Positions 25,220 through 33,882 of a DNA stretch of 64,000 nucleotides are shown piece by piece. Position 1 is the stretch's first letter; every line of letters begins with the position of its first letter. Source of the DNA: Burkholderia puraquae (lineage in GTDB: Bacteria; Pseudomonadota; Gammaproteobacteria; Burkholderiales; Burkholderiaceae); contig NZ_NBYX01000001.1 of the NCBI RefSeq assembly GCF_002099195.1, forward strand, positions 918,813-982,812, given 5' to 3'. The translations under genes were made by a program, and so were the position numbers. Under the pieces are notes generated by a model. That model worked only from the letters and a program-made list of their open reading frames with translations. It was not told where the DNA came from and made no database searches.

Positions 25220-25438
25220 ATGGGCCGAATCCTGGTCGATCTGTCGGACGGCCAACTCGACGAGTTGGCCGTCATCGTCGAGACTCAACACCGTCCCCGC
25301 GCCGCGATCATCCGCGATGCGATCGATGCATACATTGCTCTGCACAAGCACCGGCACGCCGACGACGTCTTCGGTCTCTGGAAGGATCGCAAGGTTGACG
25401 GGCTCGCCTATCAGGAAGAACTGCGCTCGGAATGGTAA
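25220..25438 (+). CDS. VapB-type antitoxin, ribbon-helix-helix
   Basis: 72 residues, with a strong GGAGG five bases before the ATG. The N-terminal half (MGRILVDLSDGQLDELAVIV...RPRAAIIRDAIDAYIALHK) is a ribbon-helix-helix DNA-binding domain like CopG/Arc antitoxins. The C-terminal tail (DDVFGLWKDRKVDGLAYQEELRSEW) would wrap the toxin. The end overlaps the PIN-domain toxin gene by 7 bp, the usual coupling in VapBC modules. A perfect palindrome just upstream is the likely self-operator. The pair sits between a LysR gene and ahpC with no mobility genes nearby. Confidence 0.85.
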   Translation: MGRILVDLSDGQLDELAVIVETQHRPRAAIIRDAIDAYIALHKHRHADDVFGLWKDRKVDGLAYQEELRSEW

Positions 25439-25797
25439 AAGCACTCTTCGACACCAATATCCTGATCGACTATCTGGGCGGCGTGGAATCCGCTCGCGCG
25501 GAACTGGGCCGTTACGACTATCGTGCGATCAGCGTGATCTCGTGGATGGAGGTCCTGGTCGGCACTTCCGTATCGGACGAAGCTCCGATCCGCGCATGGC
25601 TCTCGTCGTTCGATGTCATCGCGCTCGATGGCACGGTCGCGAATCGCGCCGTGACGATCCGCAAGGCGCGCCGCATCCGCTTGCCCAATGCGATCGTCTG
25701 GGCATCGGCCCAAGTGAACGGGCTGCTGCTCGTGTCACGCAACACGAAGGATTTTCCCGCCACCGAGCCTGGCATTCGCGTGCCTTATCAGATCTGA
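25432..25797 (+). CDS. VapC-type toxin, PIN-domain ribonuclease with an acidic residue replaced
   Basis: 121 residues; begins inside the antitoxin gene. PIN-domain motifs: D7 in LFDTNILIDYL, E40 in ISWMEVLVG, and D107 in SRNTKDF. The third conserved acidic position, normally LPDAxIxA, reads LPNAIVWA with Asn86 (codon AAT, one transition from GAT). PIN nucleases use these carboxylates to hold Mg and cut RNA, so this copy may be weakened or inactive. Otherwise the protein is full length, in frame and coupled to an intact antitoxin. Confidence 0.85.
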   Translation: MVKALFDTNILIDYLGGVESARAELGRYDYRAISVISWMEVLVGTSVSDEAPIRAWLSSFDVIALDGTVANRAVTIRKARRIRLPNAIVWASAQVNGLLLVSRNTKDFPATEPGIRVPYQI

Positions 25798-25994
25798 GCC
25801 GATGATCGCGGCGGCGTCCGCTCACCCCGCCGCACCCAATACGAACGCACGAAACGACGCATCCTGCGCCTGCGAGGCATGGCTGTGCGCGTCGACACCA
25901 CCCGCCGCCCCCGCTCTCGCCCACATTCCACCGCCCCCACTCAACGCGTCAAAAGCGCCACTCCGCACCCCATCCAATCAAGGGCCGGAAGCAG

Positions 25995-26031
25995 ATAGAA
26001 ATTCCCGATGCCCCGGATTGAAACAAGCAAT
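25995..26031. promoter_or_regulatory. OxyR-like binding site upstream of ahpC
   Basis: ATAG-N7-CGAT-N7-ATTG-N7-CAAT, counted exactly, has the spacing of the OxyR tetramer site (ATAG-N7-CTAT-N7-ATAG-N7-CTAT) and 13 of its 16 specified bases. It ends 70 bases before the ahpC start, suitable for activation of ahpCF on peroxide stress. Confidence 0.55.
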
Positions 26032-26101
26032 TTCACAAAGTCAGGGTGAACCCGGATACTGGCAACACTCCACTCACCACTGAAGCAAAGGAACTCTCCA
26101 G

Positions 26102-26665
26102 ATGCCGATCATCAACACCCAAATCAAGCCGTTCAAGGCAACCGCTTACCACAACGGCGAATTCGTGCCCGTCTCGGAAGAGAACTTCAAGGGCAAGTGG
26201 TCCGTCGTCGTGTTCTACCCGGCCGACTTCACGTTCGTCTGCCCGACCGAGCTGGGCGACCTCGCCGACCGTTACGCGGAATTCCAGAAGCTGGGTGTCG
26301 AAATCTACGGCGTGTCGACCGACACGCACTTCACGCACAAGGCATGGCACGACACGTCGGACACGATCGGCAAGATCAAGTACCCGATGATCGGCGACCC
26401 GACGCTCACGCTGTCGCGCAACTTCGACGTGCTGATCGAGGAAGAAGGGATGGCCCTGCGCGGCACGTTCGTGATCAATCCGGAAGGCGAGATCAAGCTG
26501 TGCGAAATCCACGACAACGGCATCGGCCGCGACGCAGGCGAACTGCTGCGCAAGGTGCAGGCGGCGCAATACATCGCGGCGCACCCGGGTGAAGTGTGCC
26601 CGGCCAAGTGGACGCCGGGTGCGGAAACGCTGACCCCGTCGCTCGACCTGATCGGCAAGATCTGA
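26102..26665 (+). CDS. ahpC: AhpC: alkyl hydroperoxide reductase, peroxiredoxin subunit
   Basis: 187 residues, the length of enterobacterial AhpC, preceded by AAAGGAA. The typical 2-Cys peroxiredoxin layout is complete: peroxidatic Cys47 in [13 protein letters not shown], Arg in the catalytic pocket, the GGLG-type region as [14 protein letters not shown], and resolving Cys166 in [10 protein letters not shown]. It reduces hydrogen peroxide, organic peroxides and peroxynitrite in the cytoplasm and is recycled by AhpF, encoded 128 bp downstream. An OxyR-like element lies upstream. A 10-bp stem hairpin separates it from ahpF. Confidence 0.97.
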   Translation: MPIINTQIKPFKATAYHNGEFVPVSEENFKGKWSVVVFYPADFTFVCPTELGDLADRYAEFQKLGVEIYGVSTDTHFTHKAWHDTSDTIGKIKYPMIGDPTLTLSRNFDVLIEEEGMALRGTFVINPEGEIKLCEIHDNGIGRDAGELLRKVQAAQYIAAHPGEVCPAKWTPGAETLTPSLDLIGKI

Positions 26666-26674
26666 CGATCGCTC

Positions 26675-26698
26675 CGCGCGCCTCGCCCGAGGCGCGCG
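26675..26698 (+). terminator. Hairpin between ahpC and ahpF without T-tract
   Basis: CGCGCGCCTC-GCCC-GAGGCGCGCG forms a perfect 10-bp stem 10 bases after the ahpC stop and 96 bases before ahpF. With no T run it is unlikely to be a full terminator. It may give partial termination or protect the ahpC message, so that the peroxidase is made in excess of its reductase. Confidence 0.4.
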
Positions 26699-26793
26699 AG
26701 ACGCACGAATACGGGCCGCCGCTGCGCGCGGCCCGCGCCCTCCTCCGGCACGACGTGCCCGACCAGAATCATTAATACGGAATCCGAAACGCC

Positions 26794-28392
26794 ATGCTCG
26801 ACGCCAATCTCAAGAACCAACTGAAAGCGTACCTCGAAAAGATCACGCGCCCGATCGAACTCGTCGCCTCGCTCGACGACAGCGCGAAATCGCAGGAACT
26901 GCTGGCGCTGCTGAACGAGATTGCGTCGCTGACGGATCGCGTGACCGTGGCCGAACGCCGCAACGACGCCGAGCGCAAGCCGTCGTTCTCGATCGGCGAG
27001 CCCGGCAAGCCGGCCGGCATCCGCTTCGCCGGCATCCCGATGGGCCATGAATTCACGTCGCTCGTGCTCGCATTGCTGCAGACGGGCGGCCACCCGATCA
27101 AGCTCGACGACGACGTGATCGACCAGATCCGCGCGCTCGACGGCGACTACGCATTCGAGACGTATTTCTCGCTGTCGTGCCAGAACTGCCCGGAAGTCGT
27201 GCAGGCGCTGAACGTGATGTCGCTGATCAACCCGCGCATCCGTCACGTCGCGATCGACGGCGCACTGTTCCAGGATGAAGTCGAGTCGCGCCAGATCATG
27301 GCCGTGCCGACGATGTTCCTGAACGGCGCTTCGTTCGGCCAGGGCCGCAGCAGCGTGAAGGAAATCCTCGCGAAAATCGATACGGGTGCGAGCGCACGCG
27401 CCGCGAAGTCGCTTGAGAACAAGCCGGTGTTCGATACGCTGATCGTCGGCGGCGGCCCGGCAGGCGCGGCCGCCGCCATCTACTCGGCGCGCAAGGGCAT
27501 TGCGACGGGCGTCGTCGCCGAGCGTTTCGGCGGCCAGGTGCTCGACACGATGGCGATCGAGAACTTCGTGTCCGTGCAGGAAACCGAAGGGCCGAAATTC
27601 GCGACCGCGCTCGAACAGCACGTGAAGCAGTACGACGTCGACATCATGGACGTGCAGCGCGCCGACGCGCTGATTCCGGGCGACGTGCACCAGATCCGCC
27701 TCGCGAACGGCGCGGTGCTGAAGGCGAAGACGATCGTCCTGGCAACCGGCGCGCGCTGGCGCGAAATCAACGTGCCGGGCGAGCGCGAATACCGCAACCG
27801 CGGTGTCGCGTACTGCCCGCACTGCGACGGCCCGCTGTTCAAGGGCAAGCGCGTCGCAGTGGTCGGCGGCGGCAACTCGGGCGTCGAGGCCGCGATCGAC
27901 CTCGCCGGCATCGTGAAGGAAGTCACGCTGGTCGAATACGGCGCGCAACTGCGCGCGGACGAAGTGCTGCAGCGCAAGCTGCGCAGCCTGCCGAACGTCA
28001 CGATCGTCACGCAGGCGCAAACGACCGAGCTGACCGGCGACGGCAGCAAGCTGAACGGGCTCGTCTACAAGGATCTGCGCTCGGGCGACACACAGCGCAT
28101 CGATCTCGAAGGCGTGTTCGTGCAGATCGGCCTCGTGCCGAACACCGAATGGCTGAAAGGCACGGTCGAACTGTCGAAGCACGGCGAGATCGTCGTCGAT
28201 GCGCGCGGCGCGACGTCGATACCGGGCGTGTTCGCAGCCGGTGACGTGACGACGGTGCCGTTCAAGCAGATCGTGATCGCCGTGGGTGAAGGCGCGAAGG
28301 CATCGCTCGGCGCGTTCGACCACCTGATCCGGCAGGACGTTGCACCGGTAGCCGCCGCGCAGCCGCAGGCCGAAGAAGCGGTCGCCGCGTAA
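26794..28392 (+). CDS. ahpF: AhpF: alkyl hydroperoxide reductase, flavoprotein subunit
   Basis: 532 residues. The N-terminal tandem thioredoxin-like domain (about 1-200) has the CQNC disulfide at 129-132. It is followed by a thioredoxin-reductase-like body: FAD-binding [17 protein letters not shown] near 219, redox-active CPHC at 341-344, NAD(P)H-binding [17 protein letters not shown], and the second FAD motif [26 protein letters not shown]. It transfers electrons from NADH to oxidised AhpC. The C-terminus has a short Ala/Gln extension ([16 protein letters not shown]). A terminator follows after 38 bp. Confidence 0.97.
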   Translation: MLDANLKNQLKAYLEKITRPIELVASLDDSAKSQELLALLNEIASLTDRVTVAERRNDAERKPSFSIGEPGKPAGIRFAGIPMGHEFTSLVLALLQTGGHPIKLDDDVIDQIRALDGDYAFETYFSLSCQNCPEVVQALNVMSLINPRIRHVAIDGALFQDEVESRQIMAVPTMFLNGASFGQGRSSVKEILAKIDTGASARAAKSLENKPVFDTLIVGGGPAGAAAAIYSARKGIATGVVAERFGGQVLDTMAIENFVSVQETEGPKFATALEQHVKQYDVDIMDVQRADALIPGDVHQIRLANGAVLKAKTIVLATGARWREINVPGEREYRNRGVAYCPHCDGPLFKGKRVAVVGGGNSGVEAAIDLAGIVKEVTLVEYGAQLRADEVLQRKLRSLPNVTIVTQAQTTELTGDGSKLNGLVYKDLRSGDTQRIDLEGVFVQIGLVPNTEWLKGTVELSKHGEIVVDARGATSIPGVFAAGDVTTVPFKQIVIAVGEGAKASLGAFDHLIRQDVAPVAAAQPQAEEAVAA

Positions 28393-28430
28393 CGCGCGTC
28401 AGCCGGCCGGCACCACCATTTGTCTCTCTT

Positions 28431-28468
28431 GGCCCCGCATGCTTTGGTCGGCGTGCGGGGCCCTTTTT
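28431..28468. terminator. Rho-independent terminator after ahpF
   Basis: GGCCCCGCATGC (28431-28442) pairs with GCGTGCGGGGCC (28451-28462) with one G-T pair, loop TTTGGTCG, followed by CTTTTTAT. It ends the ahpCF transcript. The convergent gene's stop codon at 28467 lies at its edge, and the hairpin could also act on the opposite strand. Confidence 0.85.
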
Positions 28469-29267
28469 ATTCCGGAAGCGAAGGTGACTTGGTCGTGCCC
28501 GGGCTGCCGTTCGCGGGCGCCGCCGACGGTGGTGACTTGAAATTGCTCGACGACCTGACCAATTGCTCGGTCATCGCAGCAGCAACCGGATTTGCACCCG
28601 ACGACGAACCGCCCTGCCGGGTCGAACCGCTGCTCGCCGACATCGACGAGATCGACGACATCGACGGCGGCGGCAACGACGGGTCGAGCTTCGCCGATTC
28701 CCTGACGAGTGCCGCCGTCTCCGGCGTTTCGGATTTCGTCGCCGCAGGCGCCGCGGCCGCGTGGCGTTCGAGGCCGTCGCGCTTGCGTGATGCGCGTTGC
28801 GTCACCTGCGCGGGTGCGACCGGCTGGACTGGTTTCGCAGCAGGCGGTGCGGCCGGCGGGGTCGAATCCTGCGCATCGACGGTCACGACATTGACCTTCG
28901 GCGGCGGTGCGCTCGGCTGCGCTTTCTCGCTGACGACGGGAACGGCGGGGACAGATGCGGGTGCGGCGCTGACACGCGCGGGGGCGGGTACAGGTGCGGC
29001 CGGTGCCGGCGGGTGCGGCGGAACGGCTGCCTGCTTCGATGCCGTATCGGCCTGGGCTGCCGGGGCTGCCGGGGCCGGCGGCGCGATGGTGCCCTGCACC
29101 GCGTGATCGTTGCCTGCGGGCGCCGCGGCAACGGGCGCGGCCGAATCGCCGATGCCGGCATCTTCGATCGCGCGGTGGTCCGCGCGCAGGAGCATCACGT
29201 AGGCAGTGCCGGCCGCGGCTACCAGGAGCCCACCGGCGATCATCAAGGTCTTGCGGGTACTCGTCAT
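28467..29267 (-). CDS. Membrane-anchored Ala/Pro/Ser-rich protein
   Basis: 266 residues. A basic start (MTSTRKTL) and one membrane helix at about 8-28 (MIAGGLLVAAAGTAYVMLL) are followed entirely by low-complexity Ala/Pro/Ser/Val-rich sequence with no folded domain visible. Two short basic patches occur in the middle (TQRASRKRDGLERHAAA). The composition resembles periplasm-spanning linkers of TonB-type or peptidoglycan-associated proteins, but there is no TonB or SPOR domain. It converges on ahpF, its stop touching the shared terminator. The gene is probably real because it keeps an intact frame with a TM anchor over 800 bases, but function is unknown. Confidence 0.65.
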   Translation of the reverse strand: MTSTRKTLMIAGGLLVAAAGTAYVMLLRADHRAIEDAGIGDSAAPVAAAPAGNDHAVQGTIAPPAPAAPAAQADTASKQAAVPPHPPAPAAPVPAPARVSAAPASVPAVPVVSEKAQPSAPPPKVNVVTVDAQDSTPPAAPPAAKPVQPVAPAQVTQRASRKRDGLERHAAAAPAATKSETPETAALVRESAKLDPSLPPPSMSSISSMSASSGSTRQGGSSSGANPVAAAMTEQLVRSSSNFKSPPSAAPANGSPGTTKSPSLPE

Positions 29268-29427
29268 GCTTGCTCACCGATCATGTCGACGTGAACAAGC
29301 CATCATACGCGGCGATCGGCCGTCGATCCCGCATGAATACATTTGGTTGCATTGTGCCGGAACAGGCCGGCAACACGTTCGTCAGACGTATCGCCGCCCC
29401 TGCTCCTGCACGATCACCGCATGGCGA

Positions 29428-29982
29428 TCACTCCGGAAACGGCAATTCGGTCTGCCCGTCCGCGCGCATGCCGAACGTGTTCAGCGTCATCGCGACGAGC
29501 GCGTAGTAGCCGAGCAATGCAACGAGATTCACGACGGTTTCGTGGCCGAAGCGCGCTTCCGCCCGTGCGAACGTCGCGTCGCTCACGCGCCGCGTGTCGT
29601 ACAGTTCGCTCGCGAACGCATGGATCAACGCATCGTCGTCCGACTCGAATGCGGGTGCGACACCGCGCCGGATCGCGTCGGCCGTCGCGGCCGGCACGCC
29701 CGCATCGAGTGCGATCGGATGGTGGATGTGCCACTCGGCCTGCGAGCGCCAGCGCGCGGCCGTCACGAGAATCGCGAGTTCCGACAGGCGCAGCGGCAGG
29801 CCCGTGCGATAGCGGCAAAATGCACCGAGCTTCTGCGCGTGCTGAGCCAGTTCGGGGCTCGCGATCCAGCCGAGAAATGGCCCGTTCAGGTTGCCGCGCG
29901 GGCCACTGAGAATGTCGGCCAGCACGGCCTTCTGTGCATCGGTGGCCGATGCAGGATCGAATGGAGGCAGTCTGTTGGTCAT
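29428..29982 (-). CDS. Carboxymuconolactone decarboxylase-like (AhpD fold) protein without CxxC
   Basis: 184 residues from MTNRLPPFDPASATDAQKAV; a longer upstream frame overlaps the aminotransferase gene and lacks family similarity. The helical AhpD/CMD fold is recognisable in SELAILVTAARWRSQAEWHIHHPIALDAGVP, AIRRG and TVVNLVALLGYYALVAMTLNTFGM. The CxxC pair of true AhpD peroxidase partners is absent (only one Cys, FCRYRTG), so it is closer to the decarboxylase/isomerase-like members such as those with EWHxHHP. It follows the aminotransferase gene by 32 bp at the end of the ABC importer operon. Confidence 0.82.
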   Translation of the reverse strand: MTNRLPPFDPASATDAQKAVLADILSGPRGNLNGPFLGWIASPELAQHAQKLGAFCRYRTGLPLRLSELAILVTAARWRSQAEWHIHHPIALDAGVPAATADAIRRGVAPAFESDDDALIHAFASELYDTRRVSDATFARAEARFGHETVVNLVALLGYYALVAMTLNTFGMRADGQTELPFPE

Positions 29983-30014
29983 GGCGAAGTCCGGACAAGG
30001 TTCGACGAATGCGG

Positions 30015-31349
30015 TCACGCGCCGGCCGACGCGAGCGCCGCGCCGATCGCGCCCGACAGCCGCTCGACGATCGTATCGATCTGCTGCGCAGTGCAAATGA
30101 ACGGCGGCGCGACCAGGACGTGATCGCCGTGAACGCCGTCGATCGTCCCGCCCATCGGATACACCATCAAGCCGCGCTGCATCGCTTCGCGCTTGACCGC
30201 CGCGTGCAGCTTCAGCGCCGGATCGAACGTCGCCTTGCTGTCGCGATCACGCACGAGTTCGACGCCGACGAACAGCCCGCGTCCGCGCACGTCGCCGATA
30301 TGCGGATGCGCGCCATAGTGCTCGCGCAACGACGCGCGCAGTTGCTCGCCGCGCGCCTTCACGTTGTCGAGCAGCTGCTCTTCGGCGATCACGCGCTGCA
30401 CTTCGAGCGCGGCCGCGCATGCGGTTGCATGGCCGAGGTACGTGTGGCCGTGCTGGAAGAAACCCGAGCCGTCGACGATCGTCCGGTAGATGCGGTCGCT
30501 GACGAGCGTCGCGCCGATCGGCTGGTAGCCCGCGCCGAGCCCTTTCGCGATCGTCAGCAGGTCGGGCGCGACGCCGTCTTCATCGCATGCGTACAGGTAG
30601 CCCGTGCGTCCCATCCCCGACATGATCTCGTCGAGGATCAGCAGCACGCCGTACTTGTCGCACACGGCGCGAATCTTCTTCAGGTACGTGCGCACCGGCG
30701 GCACCGCGCCGGCCGTTGCGCCCACCACCGTCTCCGCGACGAACGCCGCGACGGTGTCCGCCCCGAGTTCGACGATCTTCTGCTCGAGCTCGTCCGCCAG
30801 GCGCTGCGCATACGCTTCGTCGGTTTCACCCGCCTGCTGGTCGCGGTATGCGAAGCACGGGCTCACGTGATGCGCGTCGATCAGCAGCGGCAGGAACGGC
30901 TCGCGCCGCCACGCATTGCCGCCGATCGCGAGCGCGCCGAGCGTGTTGCCGTGATAGCTCTGCCGCCGCGCGATGAAATGGCGGCGCTGCGGCTCTCCCT
31001 TCTCGACGAAATACTGGCGCGCGAGCTTCAGCGCGGCCTCGACCGCCTCGGAGCCGCCCGACACGAAATACACGTGTTCGAGGCCGGCCGGTGCGGTGTC
31101 GACGAGCCGGTCGGCCAGTTCCTCGGCCACGTCGGTCGTGAAGAACGACGTATGCGCGTACGCCAGCTGCTGCGCCTGCCGCTTGATCGCGTCGATCACG
31201 CGCTGGTTGCTGTGGCCGAGACACGAAACGGCCGCGCCGCCGCAAGCGTCGATATAGCGTTTGCCGGTCGAGTCGATGATCTCGATGCCGTCGCCTGCGA
31301 CGGCGACGGGCAAGGTGGCGCGCGGAGCGCGATGGAAAACGGTCGTCAT
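30015..31349 (-). CDS. Class III (omega) aminotransferase
   Basis: 444 residues from MTTVFHRAPRATLPVAVAGD; this ATG has GAGGC upstream, unlike one four codons earlier. The fold-type I class III PLP enzyme signatures are present: YIDACGGAAVSCLGHSN, VYFVSGGSEAVEAALKLARQ, RRQSYHGNTLGALAIGGN, the PLP-phosphate and Asp region LLILDEIMSGMGRTG, and the Schiff-base Lys in LLTIAKGLGAGYQPIGA. It transfers an amino group from an omega-amine or amino acid to a keto acceptor. Gene neighbours (C45-type hydrolase 15 bp upstream, amino acid importer) suggest that an N-acylated amino compound is imported, deacylated and then transaminated; the substrate is not known. Confidence 0.93.
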   Translation of the reverse strand: MTTVFHRAPRATLPVAVAGDGIEIIDSTGKRYIDACGGAAVSCLGHSNQRVIDAIKRQAQQLAYAHTSFFTTDVAEELADRLVDTAPAGLEHVYFVSGGSEAVEAALKLARQYFVEKGEPQRRHFIARRQSYHGNTLGALAIGGNAWRREPFLPLLIDAHHVSPCFAYRDQQAGETDEAYAQRLADELEQKIVELGADTVAAFVAETVVGATAGAVPPVRTYLKKIRAVCDKYGVLLILDEIMSGMGRTGYLYACDEDGVAPDLLTIAKGLGAGYQPIGATLVSDRIYRTIVDGSGFFQHGHTYLGHATACAAALEVQRVIAEEQLLDNVKARGEQLRASLREHYGAHPHIGDVRGRGLFVGVELVRDRDSKATFDPALKLHAAVKREAMQRGLMVYPMGGTIDGVHGDHVLVAPPFICTAQQIDTIVERLSGAIGAALASAGA

Positions 31350-31364
31350 GCGTTGCCTCATGGA

Positions 31365-32414
31365 TCAGGATGCGTCGTGCACACGTCCGGACGGCACGAT
31401 GCGTGTCGCGAAACGCGGCGTGCCTTGCTGGTGAATGATGAAATCGATCGACGCCGCGCCGATCGCGAACACCGCCGTGGCCAGCGTGTTCTCGTCGTCG
31501 GGGTCGGCCGGATCGTCGCGATAGATCGGCAGCCCTTGCGGCGCGCGATCGCCGAGCACGCGCAACAGCGCGGCTTCGTCGATCGCATCGATGCCGGGCG
31601 TCAGCGAATCGACGCGGCGCTGGCGGTCGGCCGACGATTGCGTGACGATCTGCGCTTGCGCATCGCAGCCGGGATGCACGAGATGGTTCGCATGCCCTGC
31701 GAGCCGCGCGACGTCGATCACCGAACAGCGCGCGACGCTGGCCTCGATGCTCCAGAGCCGCGCATCGCCGGTCGCGCCGAGCGTGTGATGAAAGCCGCTC
31801 GCGCGCGCATGACCGCGCAGCACGTCAGCCGCCGCGTCGAGCGACGTCGCATCGAGCACGGCGCGCGCAAGGATCATGCGCGGCACGCCCGGCGCAGGTG
31901 CGCGGATCCGCAGGTTGTTGATCGCCTGCGCGACGCCCGCGCGGTTTGCGGCAAAGGTATGGCCGGGCAGCGAACCGGGGTAGTAGAAGCTGATGAAGCC
32001 CGGCTTGCCCGCCGGCCGCACGTCGACGAGCAGGCAGCGCTCGCGCAGGAACGGATCGCCGTCCTCGTTGTGCGCGATCCAGCGCATGCCGGCCGCGTCG
32101 CGCGCGGCGAGCGTCGTGCAACCGTCCGGCGCGTGGTGGATCAGCTCGCCGCGGCAGTTCCACAGAAAGATGTCCTCGGCCGGCCAGCCGACGCCCGCCG
32201 CGATCCCGTCCAGTTCCGCGACGAGATCGGGATACGCGGCCAGCGCGGCCTGCCGCAGTGCAGCGACGAACGGATCGCCGCGCCAGCGGCGCACGGCCTG
32301 CCACGCGCTGCTCTGCTGCATATATGCGTCGAACACGGGGCGGGCGAGCTCGCCGAGGCGCATGCCGATGTCGAACGGCGTGCCGGCGATGACGGGGGAA
32401 AGGGAAAGCGGCAT
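31365..32414 (-). CDS. C45-type autoproteolytic acyltransferase/hydrolase (penicillin acyltransferase-like)
   Basis: 349 residues. The family is Ntn hydrolases related to isopenicillin-N acyltransferase. Its self-cleavage exposes the nucleophile in a (D/G)-C-T-T motif, here HAPDGCTTLAA with Cys99. Supporting blocks are IAAGVGWPAEDIFLWNCRGE before the cleavage site, WIAHNEDGDPFLRERCLLVDV after it, and FYYPGSLPGHTFAANRAGVAQAINNL. Such enzymes form or break amide bonds between acyl groups and amino compounds. The gene is between the ABC ATPase (20 bp upstream) and the class III aminotransferase (15 bp downstream), so it probably acts on the imported compound. It has no signal peptide, hence is cytoplasmic. 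Confidence 0.85.
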   Translation of the reverse strand: MPLSLSPVIAGTPFDIGMRLGELARPVFDAYMQQSSAWQAVRRWRGDPFVAALRQAALAAYPDLVAELDGIAAGVGWPAEDIFLWNCRGELIHHAPDGCTTLAARDAAGMRWIAHNEDGDPFLRERCLLVDVRPAGKPGFISFYYPGSLPGHTFAANRAGVAQAINNLRIRAPAPGVPRMILARAVLDATSLDAAADVLRGHARASGFHHTLGATGDARLWSIEASVARCSVIDVARLAGHANHLVHPGCDAQAQIVTQSSADRQRRVDSLTPGIDAIDEAALLRVLGDRAPQGLPIYRDDPADPDDENTLATAVFAIGAASIDFIIHQQGTPRFATRIVPSGRVHDAS

Positions 32415-32434
32415 GTCGGAAGTATCGGTTTCGT

Positions 32435-33157
32435 TCAGGACACGTGTTTCAGGAATTCCTTCAGGCGCGGGGTCGGCGGCCGGTCGATCAGGTCGACCGG
32501 ATGGCCGTCCTCGGCGATCCCGCCCTGATCCATGAACAGCAGGCGCGTGCCGACCCGTTTCGCAAAGCCGATCTCGTGCGTGACGACGATCATCGTCATC
32601 CCTTCGGTCGCGAGATCCTGCATCACTTTCAGCACTTCGTGGCGCAATTCCGGATCGAGCGCCGAGGTCGGCTCGTCGAACAGCATCAGCCGCGGCCGGA
32701 TCGCGAGCGCGCGTGCAATCGCGACGCGTTGCTGCTGGCCGCCCGACAGCTCCGACGGGTAGTGATTCGCGCGCGATTCGAGGCCAACCTTGTCGAGCAG
32801 CGCCATCGCCTGGTCGCGTGCGTCGGCACGCGATGCGCCGCGCACCTGGGTCGGCCCGAACATCACGTTCTCGAGCGCGGTCATTTGCGGAAACAGGTTG
32901 AACTGCTGGAACACCATGCCGGCTTCGAGCCGGATGTTGCGGATCGTCGTCGCGTTGCCGCGCACGCTCTGGCCGTCGACGAGCAGCTCGCCGCCGGTGA
33001 TTTTCTCGAGCGCGTTGATACAGCGCAGCATCGTCGACTTGCCCGAGCCGGACGGGCCGATCACGACGACCACCTCGCCTGCGTCGATCTTCAGGTCGAT
33101 GTGCTTCAGCACCGGCACGTGGCCGAAGCTCTTCGACACGTTCTGGAATTCGATCAT
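32435..33157 (-). CDS. Polar amino acid ABC importer, ATP-binding subunit
   Basis: 240 residues from [20 protein letters not shown]. It carries Walker A (GPSGSGKST), Q-loop ([17 protein letters not shown]), ABC signature ([17 protein letters not shown]), Walker B ([15 protein letters not shown]) and the H-loop ([11 protein letters not shown]). Length and motifs are those of GlnQ/HisP-type ATPases (polar amino acid uptake family). It begins 2 bp after the permease stop and energises import with the permease and binding protein encoded upstream. Confidence 0.96.
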   Translation of the reverse strand: MIEFQNVSKSFGHVPVLKHIDLKIDAGEVVVVIGPSGSGKSTMLRCINALEKITGGELLVDGQSVRGNATTIRNIRLEAGMVFQQFNLFPQMTALENVMFGPTQVRGASRADARDQAMALLDKVGLESRANHYPSELSGGQQQRVAIARALAIRPRLMLFDEPTSALDPELRHEVLKVMQDLATEGMTMIVVTHEIGFAKRVGTRLLFMDQGGIAEDGHPVDLIDRPPTPRLKEFLKHVS

Positions 33158-33159
33158 GC

Positions 33160-33816
33160 TCACAGGATCCTCATGCGCTTTTCGACGAGCCGCAGCGTCA
33201 GCGTCATCGCGCCGGTCAGCAACAGGTAGATGACAGCCACGGCGGTCCAGATCTCGACCGCCTGGAAATTGCCCGCGATGATTTCCTGTCCCTTGCGCGT
33301 CAGTTCGCCGACACCGATCACGATGAACAGCGACGTATCCTTCAGGCTCACGATGCACTGGTTGCCGAGCGGCGGAATCAGCCGCCGGAACGCCAGCGGA
33401 CCGACCACCTTCAGCAGCACGCGCGGCATCGACAACCCCATCGCGAGCCCCGCTTCCGTCAGCCCCTTCGGGATCGACAACAGCGCGCCGCGCACCACTT
33501 CCGCGAGATACGCGCCGGAATTCACCGTGATCGCGATGATCGCGGCCGTCAGGCCGTCGATGCGGATATGCGCGAGCAGCGGCAACGCGAAGTACAGAAA
33601 CATTACCTGCACGACGATCGGCGTGCCGCGGATCAATTCAATATAAACCTGTGCAAGCACGTTCATCGCCTTCGGCCCGTATGCGCGAAACATGCCCGCG
33701 ATCATCCCGACGATGAAGCCGCCCACCAGCCCGAACAATGCGATGAACACCGTCAACCGGACCCCGTCCATCAGGTCCGGCAACGCCGCCCAGATCGCCG
33801 ACCAATCGAAATTCAC
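33160..33816 (-). CDS. Polar amino acid ABC importer, permease subunit
   Basis: 218 residues from a GTG start with GGGGAG upstream. The HisM/GlnP-type inner-membrane permease has about five helices ([38 protein letters not shown], and [20 protein letters not shown] as the EAA cytoplasmic loop). The EAA loop continues [29 protein letters not shown], and the end [23 protein letters not shown] is typical of the family. A homodimer is expected, as only one permease gene is present. It lies 66 bp after the binding-protein gene and directly before the ATPase gene. Confidence 0.96.
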   Translation of the reverse strand: MNFDWSAIWAALPDLMDGVRLTVFIALFGLVGGFIVGMIAGMFRAYGPKAMNVLAQVYIELIRGTPIVVQVMFLYFALPLLAHIRIDGLTAAIIAITVNSGAYLAEVVRGALLSIPKGLTEAGLAMGLSMPRVLLKVVGPLAFRRLIPPLGNQCIVSLKDTSLFIVIGVGELTRKGQEIIAGNFQAVEIWTAVAVIYLLLTGAMTLTLRLVEKRMRIL

Positions 33817-33882
33817 TTGTCGCTCCCCGTTCGATTCAAGACCGGCACGGCCGCCCGGCCGCGCGCTGTTGCGGCGTCGCGC

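Noticed and set aside
25802..26083. 93-codon plus-strand frame between vapC and ahpC
   Set aside because: Pro/Ala/Ser-rich without a ribosome-binding site and overlapping the OxyR-like site.
26305..28323. Minus-strand open frame of about 670 codons opposite ahpC/ahpF
   Set aside because: Same bias artefact; no domain and no ribosome-binding site, while both opposite genes are certain.
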